This document shows positions 1-8,857 of a stretch of DNA of 14,395 bases, piece after piece. Source of the stretch: Larix sibirica (taxonomy: Eukaryota; Streptophyta; Pinopsida; Pinales; Pinaceae); the NCBI GenBank assembly GCA_004151065.3, contig NWUY0300033213.1, positions 9,290 to 23,684 of the forward strand, written 5' to 3'. The translations under genes were made by a program, and so were the position numbers. The notes beneath the pieces were generated by a model. It made no database searches. It was not told where the DNA came from and saw nothing but the letters and a program-made list of their open reading frames with translations. Numbering within the stretch: position 1 is the first letter of the stretch; each line of letters starts with the position of its first letter.

Positions 1-1
1 T

Positions 2-455
2 AAACCATTGATTATATTCGATTTCAATGGAGTTATGTTACACACAATACATATAAATTCACTGCAAAAGAAAAAATCATTGGAAAGTAAATTTAGATTG
101 CATGGATTACTAGATATCGAATCAAGAACAAAGATTTATTTCATACGTCTAGTATCTATGGAATTTTTGAAAAATGCTTTAGTCTATTTGAAGTGGGTGT
201 GTGGACATCCACACAAGAAAAAACGTGGATGAGTTTCTGCCATTATTATTCGAAAGAACATCATTGAAAATGAAACAATTTAGAGTTGTATTAACATAAG
301 ATGATTGTTCTCAGATAGTCAGAGAGGGTTTTGATGGTGTTGGGAATCCTTGTGTATTTCTCAAACATTTAAATAAACTTTGGGAGATTTTGATCCATGG
401 TTACGGTGCTAAAAATGCAGTGATTGTAGATCACTAGAAAGAAAAAACATCTTTG
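2..455 (+). pseudogene. FCP1/NIF-type HAD phosphatase gene fragment, frameshifted
   Basis: This is a broken fragment of a plant FCP1-homology (NLI-interacting-factor) phosphatase of the HAD superfamily; family members are Mg-dependent phosphatases acting on phosphoproteins. The reading passes through all three frames. From 2, KPLIIFDFNGVMLHT resembles HAD motif I with the DxNG variant of plant members. From 175, CFSLFEVGVWTSTQ resembles the HAD motif II stretch (hVWTS). From 222, NVDEFLPLLFER continues that block, then DDCSQIVREGF, NPCVFLKHLNKLWE and NAVIVDH resemble the later FCP1 blocks and the decayed terminal VDD acid motif. One frame change falls in an A-run at 215-223. In-frame stops lie at 297 (TAA, possibly from CAA) and 435 (TAG). 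The fragment may start left of the window. The family call rests on remembered motif order, not a search. It cannot encode a working enzyme. Confidence 0.66.
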
Positions 456-1131
456 TAATGAGGGCGAGAATTGTATTATAACAAAAAGTTATACTTGCCA
501 CGATGCCAATGACACATTCTTGTTAGATTGATTGTGGCCTTGCTTGCTACACTTNTTCCAACTTTCCGACTCCTGCATTGCGGATTGTGGAAAGCAAAGG
601 TGTAATTATTGAAGTGGTGTGTTGGGGTGCCGACTTCCGACTCCCAACTTGTGGCTTGCGAATTCTTGAAAAACAAATTAGCAGGTTGTTTCTAAACAGC
701 TCCCCCAATACCTCTAAAGGGCACCGAGGAGACCGGGGACTTTACAAATACTATTAAGTAATATGATTTTATATTAAGTAATACTATTACAGTAGGACCT
801 TAATAAGTGATTAGTTGAGTACTAAATATATAACTCAAAGATGAAAATATTTACAATCATATTTTGGTCATGAATTAAATCTTCAATTCACATCATAAAC
901 ACTAAAAGAGTTTTACTCATGCTTGTAATTACAAATCTATGCTTGAGGTATTTTTTGTTTTATGTTGGACATTCAGAGTTCTCAAGGCCCTTAACAATTT
1001 TTAATAGAAGAAGTATTGCTTCCTCAAAGTATGTAAGTCAGTCATTAAATATATATGCATTGAAAAATGCAACATTATAAGGATGTGAACTTTATATTGA
1101 ATTTCGAATGTGTATTATTGTACACATTCAA
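456..1131. other. Unassigned intergenic stretch with one N
   Basis: No gene or named element is recognised here. A single undetermined base lies at 555. The ten-base word TTCCGACTCC occurs twice (564-573 and 635-644), so a short degenerate duplication is possible. A minus-strand open frame at 476-676 crosses the N and has no recognisable domain, so I do not call it a gene. From about 740 the sequence becomes AT-rich and featureless. Confidence 0.5.
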
Positions 1132-1398
1132 CATTATTATTGTTAATAAAGAAGTTTAAAATAGGAGCTTAAACTGTGTTTTGTTGTTATGGTATCAACC
1201 TACTAACAAATGTGTAAAAGAATAATCCATTCCCACTTTACATGGATATGAGAGCAAGAAATATCGACATCATTATTAATAAAGAACTGGAAAATAGAGG
1301 GCCTAAAATGCACTTTGTTCTTATGGTATCAACCTACTAATAAATGTGTAAATGAATAATCCTTTCTCACTTTGCATGGATATGGGAGTAAGAAATAT
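1132..1398. repeat. Tandem duplication, two copies of about 134 bp
   Basis: Two adjacent copies align along their length with a period of 133-134 bases. Anchors are TTAATAAAG at 1143 and 1276, and ATGGTATCAACCTACTAA at 1189 and 1323; both copies continue with AAATGTGTAAA and TGGATATG. They differ by scattered substitutions, mostly transitions, so the duplication is not recent. The TGGTATCAACC word resembles the start of a Met-tRNA primer binding site but diverges after TGGTATCA, so I do not call it one. The origin of the unit is unknown. Confidence 0.8.
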
Positions 1399-2630
1399 GC
1401 GGCATGAAAATAAGATTATTTACCTAGTTACTCTTCTTTTGATTGACTCGAGTAATGCTTTTCTTGCAGCACTATTGAGTGCGCGCAAACTTCCATTGTG
1501 TGGAAATCTAAGGAAGCATGAGGCAAATGATATGCTTACTAGGTGGTTGTCCATAATGAAATTTTACGGTGAAGTATATGCACCATGCTATCTTATCACA
1601 TCTTCCAATATGTGGAATATCTGCTACGATATACACCATTCATCTCAAGATAGATGGTATATATCCCAATTATTGAGACATGTATGAACATGACATGGTG
1701 TGTGAATAACATATTTTATGCAGGAAAACTCCAATAATGAATGAGATGACATCAAGGGTTTGTGAGATGGTGTGATTAATAACTAAAGATATTGTTGTTG
1801 ATATGCATTTGAACTTTCATCGGAACTTTCATCGGAGAGAAAAAAAGTAGGTGAATGAAACCATGGGTATTGCTTCAATTAGTTTATATGGTCACTGAAG
1901 GAGGGTGTTTCTCCAAACAAAAGAATGCGGTATTGAAAAGCCTTATATATTAGTGGACGAGAGAGTTTGATGACTGATTTACTTGGTCACTTGGAGCCCC
2001 ATTCTTGATTGTATGTCCAAAAACCTATCTTCTTCTCGAAGTGGAGGGGGTATGCTGCCAACTAGCTTTGATTTGGTTTGTGTGAGCTATGTTTAAGTCA
2101 CCCTAGTATGAGAGAGTGGTTACATTTGAGATGAATAAGAAGTTGATTGAACCCTATTCCTATGGATGAGAGTTTGACCCTCCATATGTGAAGTGGAGAT
2201 TTATTTGTAAAATAATCACTAAAATGTATTTAACTAGTGTTTTATTCTAAGAGTAAAATATATCCCGAGAAGAGGATAACAATCAGGGTGTAATGGAAGG
2301 GATGGGAGGGCATGCTATCCATGTATGAGGCTACTAGGTAAAAAAAGTGGGAACAAATGAAGTTGCAGTAGAACCCAAATAGATAGATCTTGTTGTAAAG
2401 GCTAGCAACTAGGTGTTCAATTAATCCAAAGAAAACAAGGGTCTAAAGTTGATGGTGAAGTTAGGTTTTCCACAAGTTAGGAAGGCAAATCACTAGGGTT
2501 TACAATATTTATTTTTTACCATGGAGGAATTGGTCAACTACGACAAAGGGGAGGAGAAAATTCCTAGGTCTATGTTTCACACATATCAAGAGCTTGGGGA
2601 ATTTAGGGTAAGTCCAAAATAACATCCGAT
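1399..2630. other. Unassigned intergenic stretch left of the LINE
   Basis: No recognised gene. An open frame of 111 codons at 1352-1687 starts inside the tandem duplication and matches no family I know; its composition does not argue strongly for coding. A perfect 12-base tandem repeat (GAACTTTCATCG twice) occupies 1811-1834. The right part, from about 2240, may be the 5' region of the LINE that follows, but nothing diagnostic is visible there. Confidence 0.4.
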
Positions 2631-4046
2631 ATGATGTTAGCAAATTTGAAAAAGGAGAGTTGTACTAAGGGAAAGGTAAGAGGCAGTACGATAATGGAGA
2701 CAAGGATGGACGATGAGACAAGGGTACTTGTGAAGGGTGCCAAGGAGGATTCAACATGTGAGATTCTTAAAGGTAGGAATAATGTTATGATCCAAAGTAA
2801 CAAGACAATTATTTCCTCTTTAGCTTCTTGTTCAACCTAATTTCTAGTTTTTGGTGGACTACAAACAAAGATTATATGTCTTAAGGAACCAAGAAGATCT
2901 ATAACAAAGGAATTAAGGGATAAGGAAGAGGACTTGACTACAAAAGTAACAAAGAGCCAAGGGAAGGAGGCTTCATAGACTCGTAAAAGGAAGTGTATTC
3001 AATATTTCCCCAATTTAGTGAATATTGTTGTGGGTAAGGATGTGCAGATGTCAAAAGGGGGAGTTCTGATGGCAAGGAATGTTGTGGAATATTTATGGGT
3101 AAAATGGTTAAGAGAGAGAATTTAAATGGATGGTTGGAAGAGAATTGGAAGTTGCTTCTATGATACCAACATTTGTATGTAGATGGCTATGTTTCATTAT
3201 GAAAGAAAATGGGGATGCATTACAAGTGTTGGGAAAAGAATGTTAGTGGATACCTTTAGGACTTTGTCTTAAACAATGGGAGTTGGTATTTAACCCAAGA
3301 AGAGAACCAAATTGTGTACACAAGGTGTGGGTTTTGTTACCAAGGTTACCCTTAGAACTATGGCATGATAAAATTATGGAAACGGTGGGAAATATTATCA
3401 GGAGATTTGTCACTTACAAAGTTGGGTGGTTGGAAAACTATGATAGAGGATGGCTTGCATTCTAGTTGAATTGGATTTATGGGAAGAGCTATTGGCATAT
3501 ATGCAAATAGAGTGGGGGTCTCAAAAAAAGTTTTAGAAGCTAAAATCCCCTTTTGATGTGGATTATTTCATGAGGTTGAGGTTTTGAGGGAAACCTGCTC
3601 GATGGGAGGAAAGTTATCGAACAATCCTAAAATGATTTGGATCAAAATTTTTGTGGTGAAGGAGACAGAGAAAGCTTCAACGAAAATGGGGACTTCTGAG
3701 GATGAGCAAAAATAAGCATGCCTTGGTTATTCAGAGGCTTATAGTCCCTCATTCTCAATGTAGGATTTTCATACAACACTCATGGAACCCTCAAATTGAG
3801 CTCGAACTCTCCTATAAAATGTATGGATAACTCAAACCCTGACATGTTTTTTCTTGAAGAGAAAGTTGGTTCCTTGTCTTATGATAAAGAGGTGGCACAT
3901 ATTCTTAAAGAAAATACATATGTAGAGGGAAACATACCCATTAACCTCTCCTTGGATAGGAATACCATTGGGGTTGTTTCATATAAGGTTTCCCCTTCTT
4001 TAGCCTCAAAAATAGGGTTTACTGGGGGCATTTCTAGTCATGTCGT
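2631..4046 (+). pseudogene. LINE ORF1 relic: DUF4283-like domain and decayed CCHC knuckle
   Basis: This is a decayed nucleic-acid-binding ORF1 of a plant LINE (L1-type non-LTR retrotransposon). Frame 2631-3090 is charged and Lys/Glu-rich with only two stops. Frame 3205-3465 gives LKQWELVFNPRREP and KVWVLLPRLPLELW, matching the DUF4283 pattern (LKRW.P.F, then VW.R.PGLPLE.W). A shift to the frame at 3453 gives ACILVELDLWEEL, the usual strand after this domain. At 3557-3598 a 14-residue C-x2-F-x4-V-x4-C segment aligns with a CCHC zinc knuckle in which the second Cys and the His are lost, preceded by a TGA where Arg (CGA) is typical. An open frame at 3796-4046 is the probable ORF1 tail. At least three frameshifts make it non-functional. 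DUF4283-CCHC proteins are typical of plant LINEs; the exact start is not determinable. Confidence 0.82.
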
Positions 4047-4513
4047 GATCCTAAAATTGACCTTGCTAAGGTTTATGATAGAGTTAATTGGTTGTTTCTC
4101 ATATTACTTCTTTTCCAACTAAGCATGAACTTGTAGAATGTCAACTGCATCATGTGATGTGTCTCTTCTGTTTCATATGTAGTATTGATAAATGGGTCTT
4201 CTTCTGGGTTCTTCACAACTTTTTATAGAGGTCTCAAACAAGGTTTTTATTTACGCCCCCTCTTATTCTTGTTGATACAAGAAGGTTTAAGTATGCTTAT
4301 TAAATATTTTTGTAGTAAATAACATCTAAAAGGGATCAAGATATCAAATTCTATACATATCACACATTTCCTCTTTGTTGTTGATTTCATGATCTTTGGT
4401 CATGGTTCAATTATAGAGAAAGAAAAAATTAAGGAGTTGTTGGATATTTATTGTAAAGCCACAGAAATGGCGATTAATATGAGCAATTCCACTATGTTGA
4501 CCAATGAACTATA
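4047..4513 (+). pseudogene. LINE reverse transcriptase fragment, catalytic motif mutated
   Basis: This is the central part of a LINE reverse transcriptase, which would copy element RNA at a nicked target. One frame runs from 4047 to the LTR boundary. It gives DLAKVYDRVNW at 4059 (the D-x-x-K-A-Y/F-D-x-V-x-W block), INGS then GFFTTFYRGLKQG (the RGLRQG block), PLLFLLIQEGLSMLI, and FVVD at 4374-4385 where the active site should read F/Y-x-D-D; then ATEMAINMSNSTMLTNE. Stops interrupt the frame at 4134 (TAG), 4155 (TGA) and 4320 (TAA). The N-terminal finger region and the upstream endonuclease are absent, as are the thumb and the C-terminal part. It abuts the ORF1 relic on the left and an LTR on the right. 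The LINE identity is secure; activity is impossible. Confidence 0.9.
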
Positions 4514-4755
4514 TGTTGGAGACTAATTCTTGGTGTTAGGATTGGTGTGCACATTCAAGTGCAAAGAATATCAATAGTTGTGAGGGTAGACCAAGGGTCA
4601 CCGGGGAGTCCAAGAGTTCACTTGGGAATATAAAACCCAATAGACAATTCTCTTGTATATATGTACAATTAATGAAAGAGAATTAAGTGTGCTTTGACGC
4701 CTATCCTTTTGTCTTCATGAGTTAATTGCCTATTCTCCCATTTGGGCACCTTACA
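4514..4755 (+). mobile_element. Short 5' LTR of a Met-tRNA-primed LTR retrotransposon (Copia-like)
   Basis: The right edge is set by ...CACCTTACA directly before a tRNA-Met primer binding site. The left edge is less certain: TGTTGGAGAC at 4514 abuts the interrupted reverse transcriptase and gives a 242-bp LTR with TGT...ACA ends, but TGTTAGGATTGG at 4534 would also work. A TATA-like TATAAAA lies at 4629-4635 and pyrimidine-rich and TATATATG words follow, as expected for a promoter plus transcript start region. Short LTRs and Met-tRNA priming are common in plant Copia elements; the superfamily cannot be fixed without a polymerase gene. No second LTR copy was found by eye in the window. Confidence 0.66.
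4629..4635 (+). promoter_or_regulatory. TATA-like box in short LTR
   Basis: TATAAAA lies about 120 bases before the LTR end, a sensible place for the core promoter of a 240-bp plant LTR. Transcription would start in the following region near 4655-4670. The assignment is positional only. Confidence 0.4.
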
Positions 4756-4768
4756 TGGCATCAGAGCC
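4756..4768 (+). other. Primer binding site for initiator-Met tRNA, plus strand
   Basis: TGGCATCAGAGCC differs by one base from TGGTATCAGAGCC, which is complementary to the 3' end of plant initiator-Met tRNA and primes minus-strand DNA synthesis in many plant Copia and some Gypsy elements. It follows the LTR end (ACA) with no spacer. This fixes the element's orientation as plus strand. Confidence 0.78.
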
Positions 4769-7700
4769 TATTATTAACCTGTGGCCTGTATGTTGTTGAT
4801 ATCTTCTGCTACCTCTGTCTCCCTTCTACCATTGTCAGTATGCATGTTCACCTGCATTCCAACCTCCAGGTGATCTGCCAAACTTCAGAGGTATCAATTA
4901 GTGTTTTTACTGCATGTTACCTTATTTTCTGGCATATTAAATGTTCTCTATGAATTCCGTGCCTTCTCTGAAAACCTAATTCGAGCCTGCCTGCCATCCC
5001 TAATGCGTTACATCTACTAGCCACTCTGCAGCCCATCTTTTCATAAACTATACTGTGCTATTTTGAGAGTTGAGGTCCTGCAACTCTGTGCAACAATTGT
5101 TTGGCATGCATCCATATTTCAATGCATTATTGAATGAGATCCGTTTCTCTGTAAAGTTCTGCCATATTCCCTGCAAATTGTCTGTCTCTCAGATCTGCAA
5201 AACCTAATTCTCTGCATGTCTGCATCGACCTACTCGTAGCCGTGGTATAGACTACACTTGGAAATAAATGAACCCTAATCCATCAAGAAGCTATTGCGGA
5301 GAAACGCTCTACTGGTGCGTGCATGTGAGACCTCTCGTGGAAGACTTGAAGTCCTTAGTGAAAGAACAACATGCTGAAGAAGTATGTAGAGGCTGCATAA
5401 TGGTTATACGACCTTTTGAACTGGAGTCACTTATCATGTTTTTTTGAAGTTGTTTCCACATGAATTATGAAGAGCCAACATCGTGGACAAGCCACTCGTT
5501 GTTATGGACGACATAGATAAGAAATAGAGTTTGTCTTGAGCGTGGAGACCCGCGGTGAATGTCGCTGAGAACTGCACCTTGACTTGGTAAGTGAACATCG
5601 AGATCTTGTTCTATGGGCATTCGATATGTTTTCCTGGGATAGAAATGTTTTCAGGAGGAATAATAAAGAGTCTTCTTGGAGCTGCCTGGGGACATGCAGC
5701 TCTTGAAGATGGTGCGACCTTCTTATGATCCTTCTACTTGATCATGAGTCCTGTGGTGGAAAATGAGCGCGTTGAAGACTGGAGCTGCAGACTACATTGC
5801 TACGTGTCTCTCAAATCTCTGCAATTGGAGTTGAGTCTTAATTGATTTGAAGAACTAGAGTTGCGTTGAGACATGGAGCTTGAGTCTCGACATGGAGCTG
5901 TGCTATGGTTGCTTTATCTCAATTTTTAAATACTGCGACCACAGTTGAGGCTGTTGCGACCTCTCCTTCATAGAGAACCGTTGAACAAGCCTCTTGGAGA
6001 AGCGTTGGAGAAGACCATTGGAGAAGCGTGGTTGTAATTTCTCTCTGCATTATAGTGTTGGCATTGGTGAATATTTGTTAGCTCTTGGAAAAGCCCGGTA
6101 TTTCTGAAGACTGCTCCCATGAAGTCAGTGGTGAATGCTTTTCAGGGTGTGTGCCTGAATATAGTGTAGCTGCGGATGCATAAACCGTATTTTGTTGAAT
6201 ATTGGAACCTCTTTTTCGAAAGTGCATGGACACCAGCTGCGTGAAGACTCCAACTGCCTCATATATGTGATTCCTCTCTGTTGTGCGTGAAACTCCACGC
6301 CTCTACTCTTGAGCTGTGTATGACAACTCTCTCTTCAGAGCTACGACCTGCATCAAGTGTTGAAACTTCACCTGGAGGGAGCTCTGAAGAACTATATGCG
6401 TGGAAGAGTAAGACCATTATCCAGAAGTCCATGGTGAAATCTGCGTATTGTGAGTTGAAGACTGCTAGTTGAGAGCTGCACAAGAGTAGCATTCTTTGAC
6501 TGCATACTAGTATATTGAATACTGTTTTCGTTGTTGCATGGAGTCGTCTTTCATGCAATACAATGGATGGAACTATAGAAATATTTGATGTGATACAAGC
6601 CATATTTCTGTACAATTTGGAGGATCATTACACGCCTTTGGGTTCTGATCATTGACGTCAGCCCAAATAGTTTAACTGCCATTGATTGGTGCTGGTGATA
6701 TTATTGATCGGTGACTCGAAGGTTGTGCGACCTGTGTTTTCATCTCCCAAACCCTAATTTATGTGTGCTAAATAGATTCGTTGATCTCTCACCGTGAAGG
6801 CAGCGTGGATAGTGACCGATGGACAGCGACAGATAACCTAATTTCCACAATCTCCTTTCTCAAGTATGGTGTGCTAATTGTAGTTGCAAATGTTTTGCAA
6901 CACTTCTACTTCGGTATGATGAAAAATGACATAACATGTTTGAATAATGATGTTCTCAGCAATGAATTTGACGTTTGAATTATAGTAGGTCCACAATAAG
7001 GCCCTCACTTAAACTCAACAAGCAACAAATCTATGAAAAAGACACATCTCTGTGTGGGAGCTGTGCGCGTGAAGACTCAACGATTGGAGTGAATAATCAA
7101 TGAGAGGAGATACAAAGTTAGTTTTAATATTGCTTGTGCGTGGGTTTTAGTGTTTGCTTCAGATTTTATCCACTTGTTGCTCCTCTATTTACTTTCTACG
7201 CTCATGACTCATACAATAAGCTCTTGGTTTAGAGTCCTTTTTCATTTTATTGCAGAGACTATATTTGTATGCAAACGTGCATCATATTTATTTTATTTTG
7301 GAGAAGCAATGTATTGTTCAAATATTATGGCATTGGAGAGTCTCTTGCACATTAAAGTGAGATTGAAGAAGACTCTAGAAGGCTGCGTTGTGTTGCAGAG
7401 ATTGAGTTCATTATAGTGAAGCTTCCATAAAATTTTGCGGAAATAATTCGCTGGAAGAACTGAGATTGTAGAGAAAAGTTGGAATTCCCTTCTTGCAAAA
7501 GACTGCTCGATGATTTCATTTTATGTTGCAGAACTGTTTTAGTGCTGCATAATTGAAATGCACTATGTATATGCTAGATTGATAACTAGCCATCAATTAT
7601 CCTACATCTAACCGACGGAACTGAGCTTGCAAAGAAGAATCAAGACCAGTTTGGTGTTCATACTTAAAGGATCCAAGCAAGTTTGCAGTAGCTACAACTG

Positions 7701-7984
7701 CTCCAAAAGAATAAATTATACATCACTCAGGTATAGCAGATTCTCAGTTCAACAGTCAAGAATGTAACTTGTGGACTGTGTTTTGTTTGTAAGTTCTAGT
7801 ATTTGTTTTGGTAATTGCATTTGTGTTTTGTGTACAGTACCAAACTGAGGTAAAGTTGAATTGAACATTGTATATGGGTGCATTTTCCGCTGAGACTGAC
7901 ACCCCTTCTCTTTCAAGTTTGAATTTGCTGAAAATTTGCTTGTAAAGGGCGGATTTGCAAGAAGCCCTCAGTCTGATTGAGTCC
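4769..7984 (+). mobile_element. Non-coding internal region of LTR element (LARD-like), 3' end missing
   Basis: About 3.2 kb after the primer binding site lacks any recognisable gag, protease, integrase, reverse transcriptase or RNase H. The longest open frames are short, and those near 6259-6615 overlap on opposite strands, so none is called a gene. The tract is less AT-rich than its surroundings and contains recurrent words: T(A/G)CGACC at about 5406, 5712, 5935, 5963, 6341 and 6725; TTGGAGAAG three times at 5994-6026; and GTGAAGACTC at 6241 and 7070. Such an interior matches LARD elements, which are mobilised by proteins from partners. No polypurine tract or 3' LTR precedes the N at 7985, so the element is truncated or misjoined there. 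Part of the tract could belong to another repeat. Confidence 0.5.
7893..7974. repeat. Nested inverted repeat just before the N
   Basis: An outer 7-base pair of arms (AGACTGA at 7893-7899 and TCAGTCT at 7968-7974) encloses an inner stem, CTTGTAAA at 7939-7946 with TTTGCAAG at 7954-7961, containing one G-T pair and a 7-base loop. The outer loop is long, so the fold is only suggestive. It ends ten bases before the undetermined base. Confidence 0.4.
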
Positions 7985-7985
7985 N

Positions 7986-8260
7986 TTAAAAATTTGGTAT
8001 TTTTATATTTTTAATTTTGTTTTGTTTTAATTTATTTTTTAAAAAATTGGTATTTTTTATATTTTATTTTTTATCTTTTTTATTTTTGGTTTTTTGGTTA
8101 ATTTTTTTTAGCTTTTTTTTTAAATATTTTTTTGTACATATATATGTTTGTATTTTTATTTATTTTTTTTAAATATATGAGCATTTTACTAATTAAAATT
8201 GGTCTCTCTCTTCTTTTTTTTAAGTGATTTAAAAGAAGACAAAAATTAAATATTTTTCTT
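7986..8260. repeat. T-rich low-complexity tract
   Basis: The strand is overwhelmingly T with A, built from runs of T and words such as GGTATTTTTATATTTT repeated imperfectly (7996 and 8049). It begins exactly after the N at 7985, where composition changes sharply. It could be a degenerate expanded simple repeat or a decayed poly-T/poly-A tail of a retroposon. Nothing coding is present. Confidence 0.8.
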
Positions 8261-8314
8261 ATGTCATGCATGATTTCAATTTAATGAATGCAATTGTAAT
8301 TTGACGGAAGAAAG

Positions 8315-8575
8315 GGGTGCTACTGGTAGCACCACTTTTCGATTCGAGGGTTGATTTTTGGTTTTGATTGCACTAACATCGGCTGAGGTTTCCATAAATT
8401 CGTAATTTTTATCCCCGAAAAAAGGGTGCTACCGATATCACCACTTTTCGATTCAAGGGATGATTTAGGGTTTTGATTAAACCGAAATCGGCTAAGAATT
8501 CCAAAAAGTCATAATTTTAGCCTATAAAAAAGGGTGCTACCGTTAGCACCATTTTTTGAATCGAGGTGAAAATAG
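8315..8575. repeat. Tandem repeat, about 109 bp, 2.4 copies, hairpin at each unit start
   Basis: Units start with GGGTGCTAC at 8315, 8424 and 8532, periods 109 and 108; the third is partial. Shared blocks are the hairpin, a CACCACTTTTCGATTC-like word, GATTT..GGTTTTGATT and ATCGGCT(A/G)AG. The first unit's hairpin is GGTGCTAC-TG-GTAGCACC (8-bp perfect arms), the third is GGTGCTA-CCGT-TAGCACC (7-bp arms), and the second has one mismatch. Preserved arms in two of three diverged units suggest the palindrome is part of the unit's identity. It may be a short satellite-like array or the end of a transposon. Confidence 0.82.
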
Positions 8576-8598
8576 TCACTAAATGCAATCTATAAAAA

Positions 8599-8622
8599 AT
8601 GAGAACTCTTGAGAGTTCTCAT
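8599..8622. repeat. Palindrome with 11-bp arms
   Basis: ATGAGAACTCT and AGAGTTCTCAT are perfect reverse complements separated by TG. It lies about 25 bases beyond the last tandem unit. It could form a cruciform or an RNA hairpin, but without a T-run or gene next to it I do not call it a terminator. It may be a miniature transposon end. Confidence 0.85.
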
Positions 8623-8857
8623 CAAGTTGTATAATATATTGGAATAGACCGATGTCTCTCTCCGTATATGGAATTGGAATTCCACTGGTCTCACTCAATT
8701 ATGATCAATTCTTCTCTTGTTATGGCTAAATTAATTTTTAGGCTCCATAATTTTTTTAATGACTTTTTTAAATTTATGCTGACGTGTCATTAGTTAGGTC
8801 GTATGTGCCACATTCCTATCAATTTAGGTGGTGCTAAACCATCCTCTGATTGATTTC

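Noticed and set aside
1189-1200. ATGGTATCAACC as a Met-tRNA primer binding site
   Set aside because: Only the first bases match; the AGAGCC half is absent, no LTR end precedes it, and the word is duplicated as part of the tandem unit.
1352-1687. A 111-codon plus-strand open frame as a small gene
   Set aside because: It begins inside a tandem duplication, matches no family I know, and frames of this length occur by chance in several kilobases of sequence.
4726-4953. Plus-strand 75-codon frame
   Set aside because: It crosses the LTR end and primer binding site, so it is a chance frame.
6259-6615. A 118-codon minus-strand open frame in the LTR element interior
   Set aside because: It overlaps a plus-strand open frame, has no recognisable domain, and lies in a tract with other non-coding repeats.
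8315-8550. The hairpin-headed tandem units as a CRISPR array
   Set aside because: The units are about 109 bases with similarity throughout, not short repeats with unique spacers, and the setting is a plant genome.
8599-8622. The palindrome as a transcription terminator
   Set aside because: It has no following T-run and no gene beside it, and hairpin terminators of that kind are bacterial.
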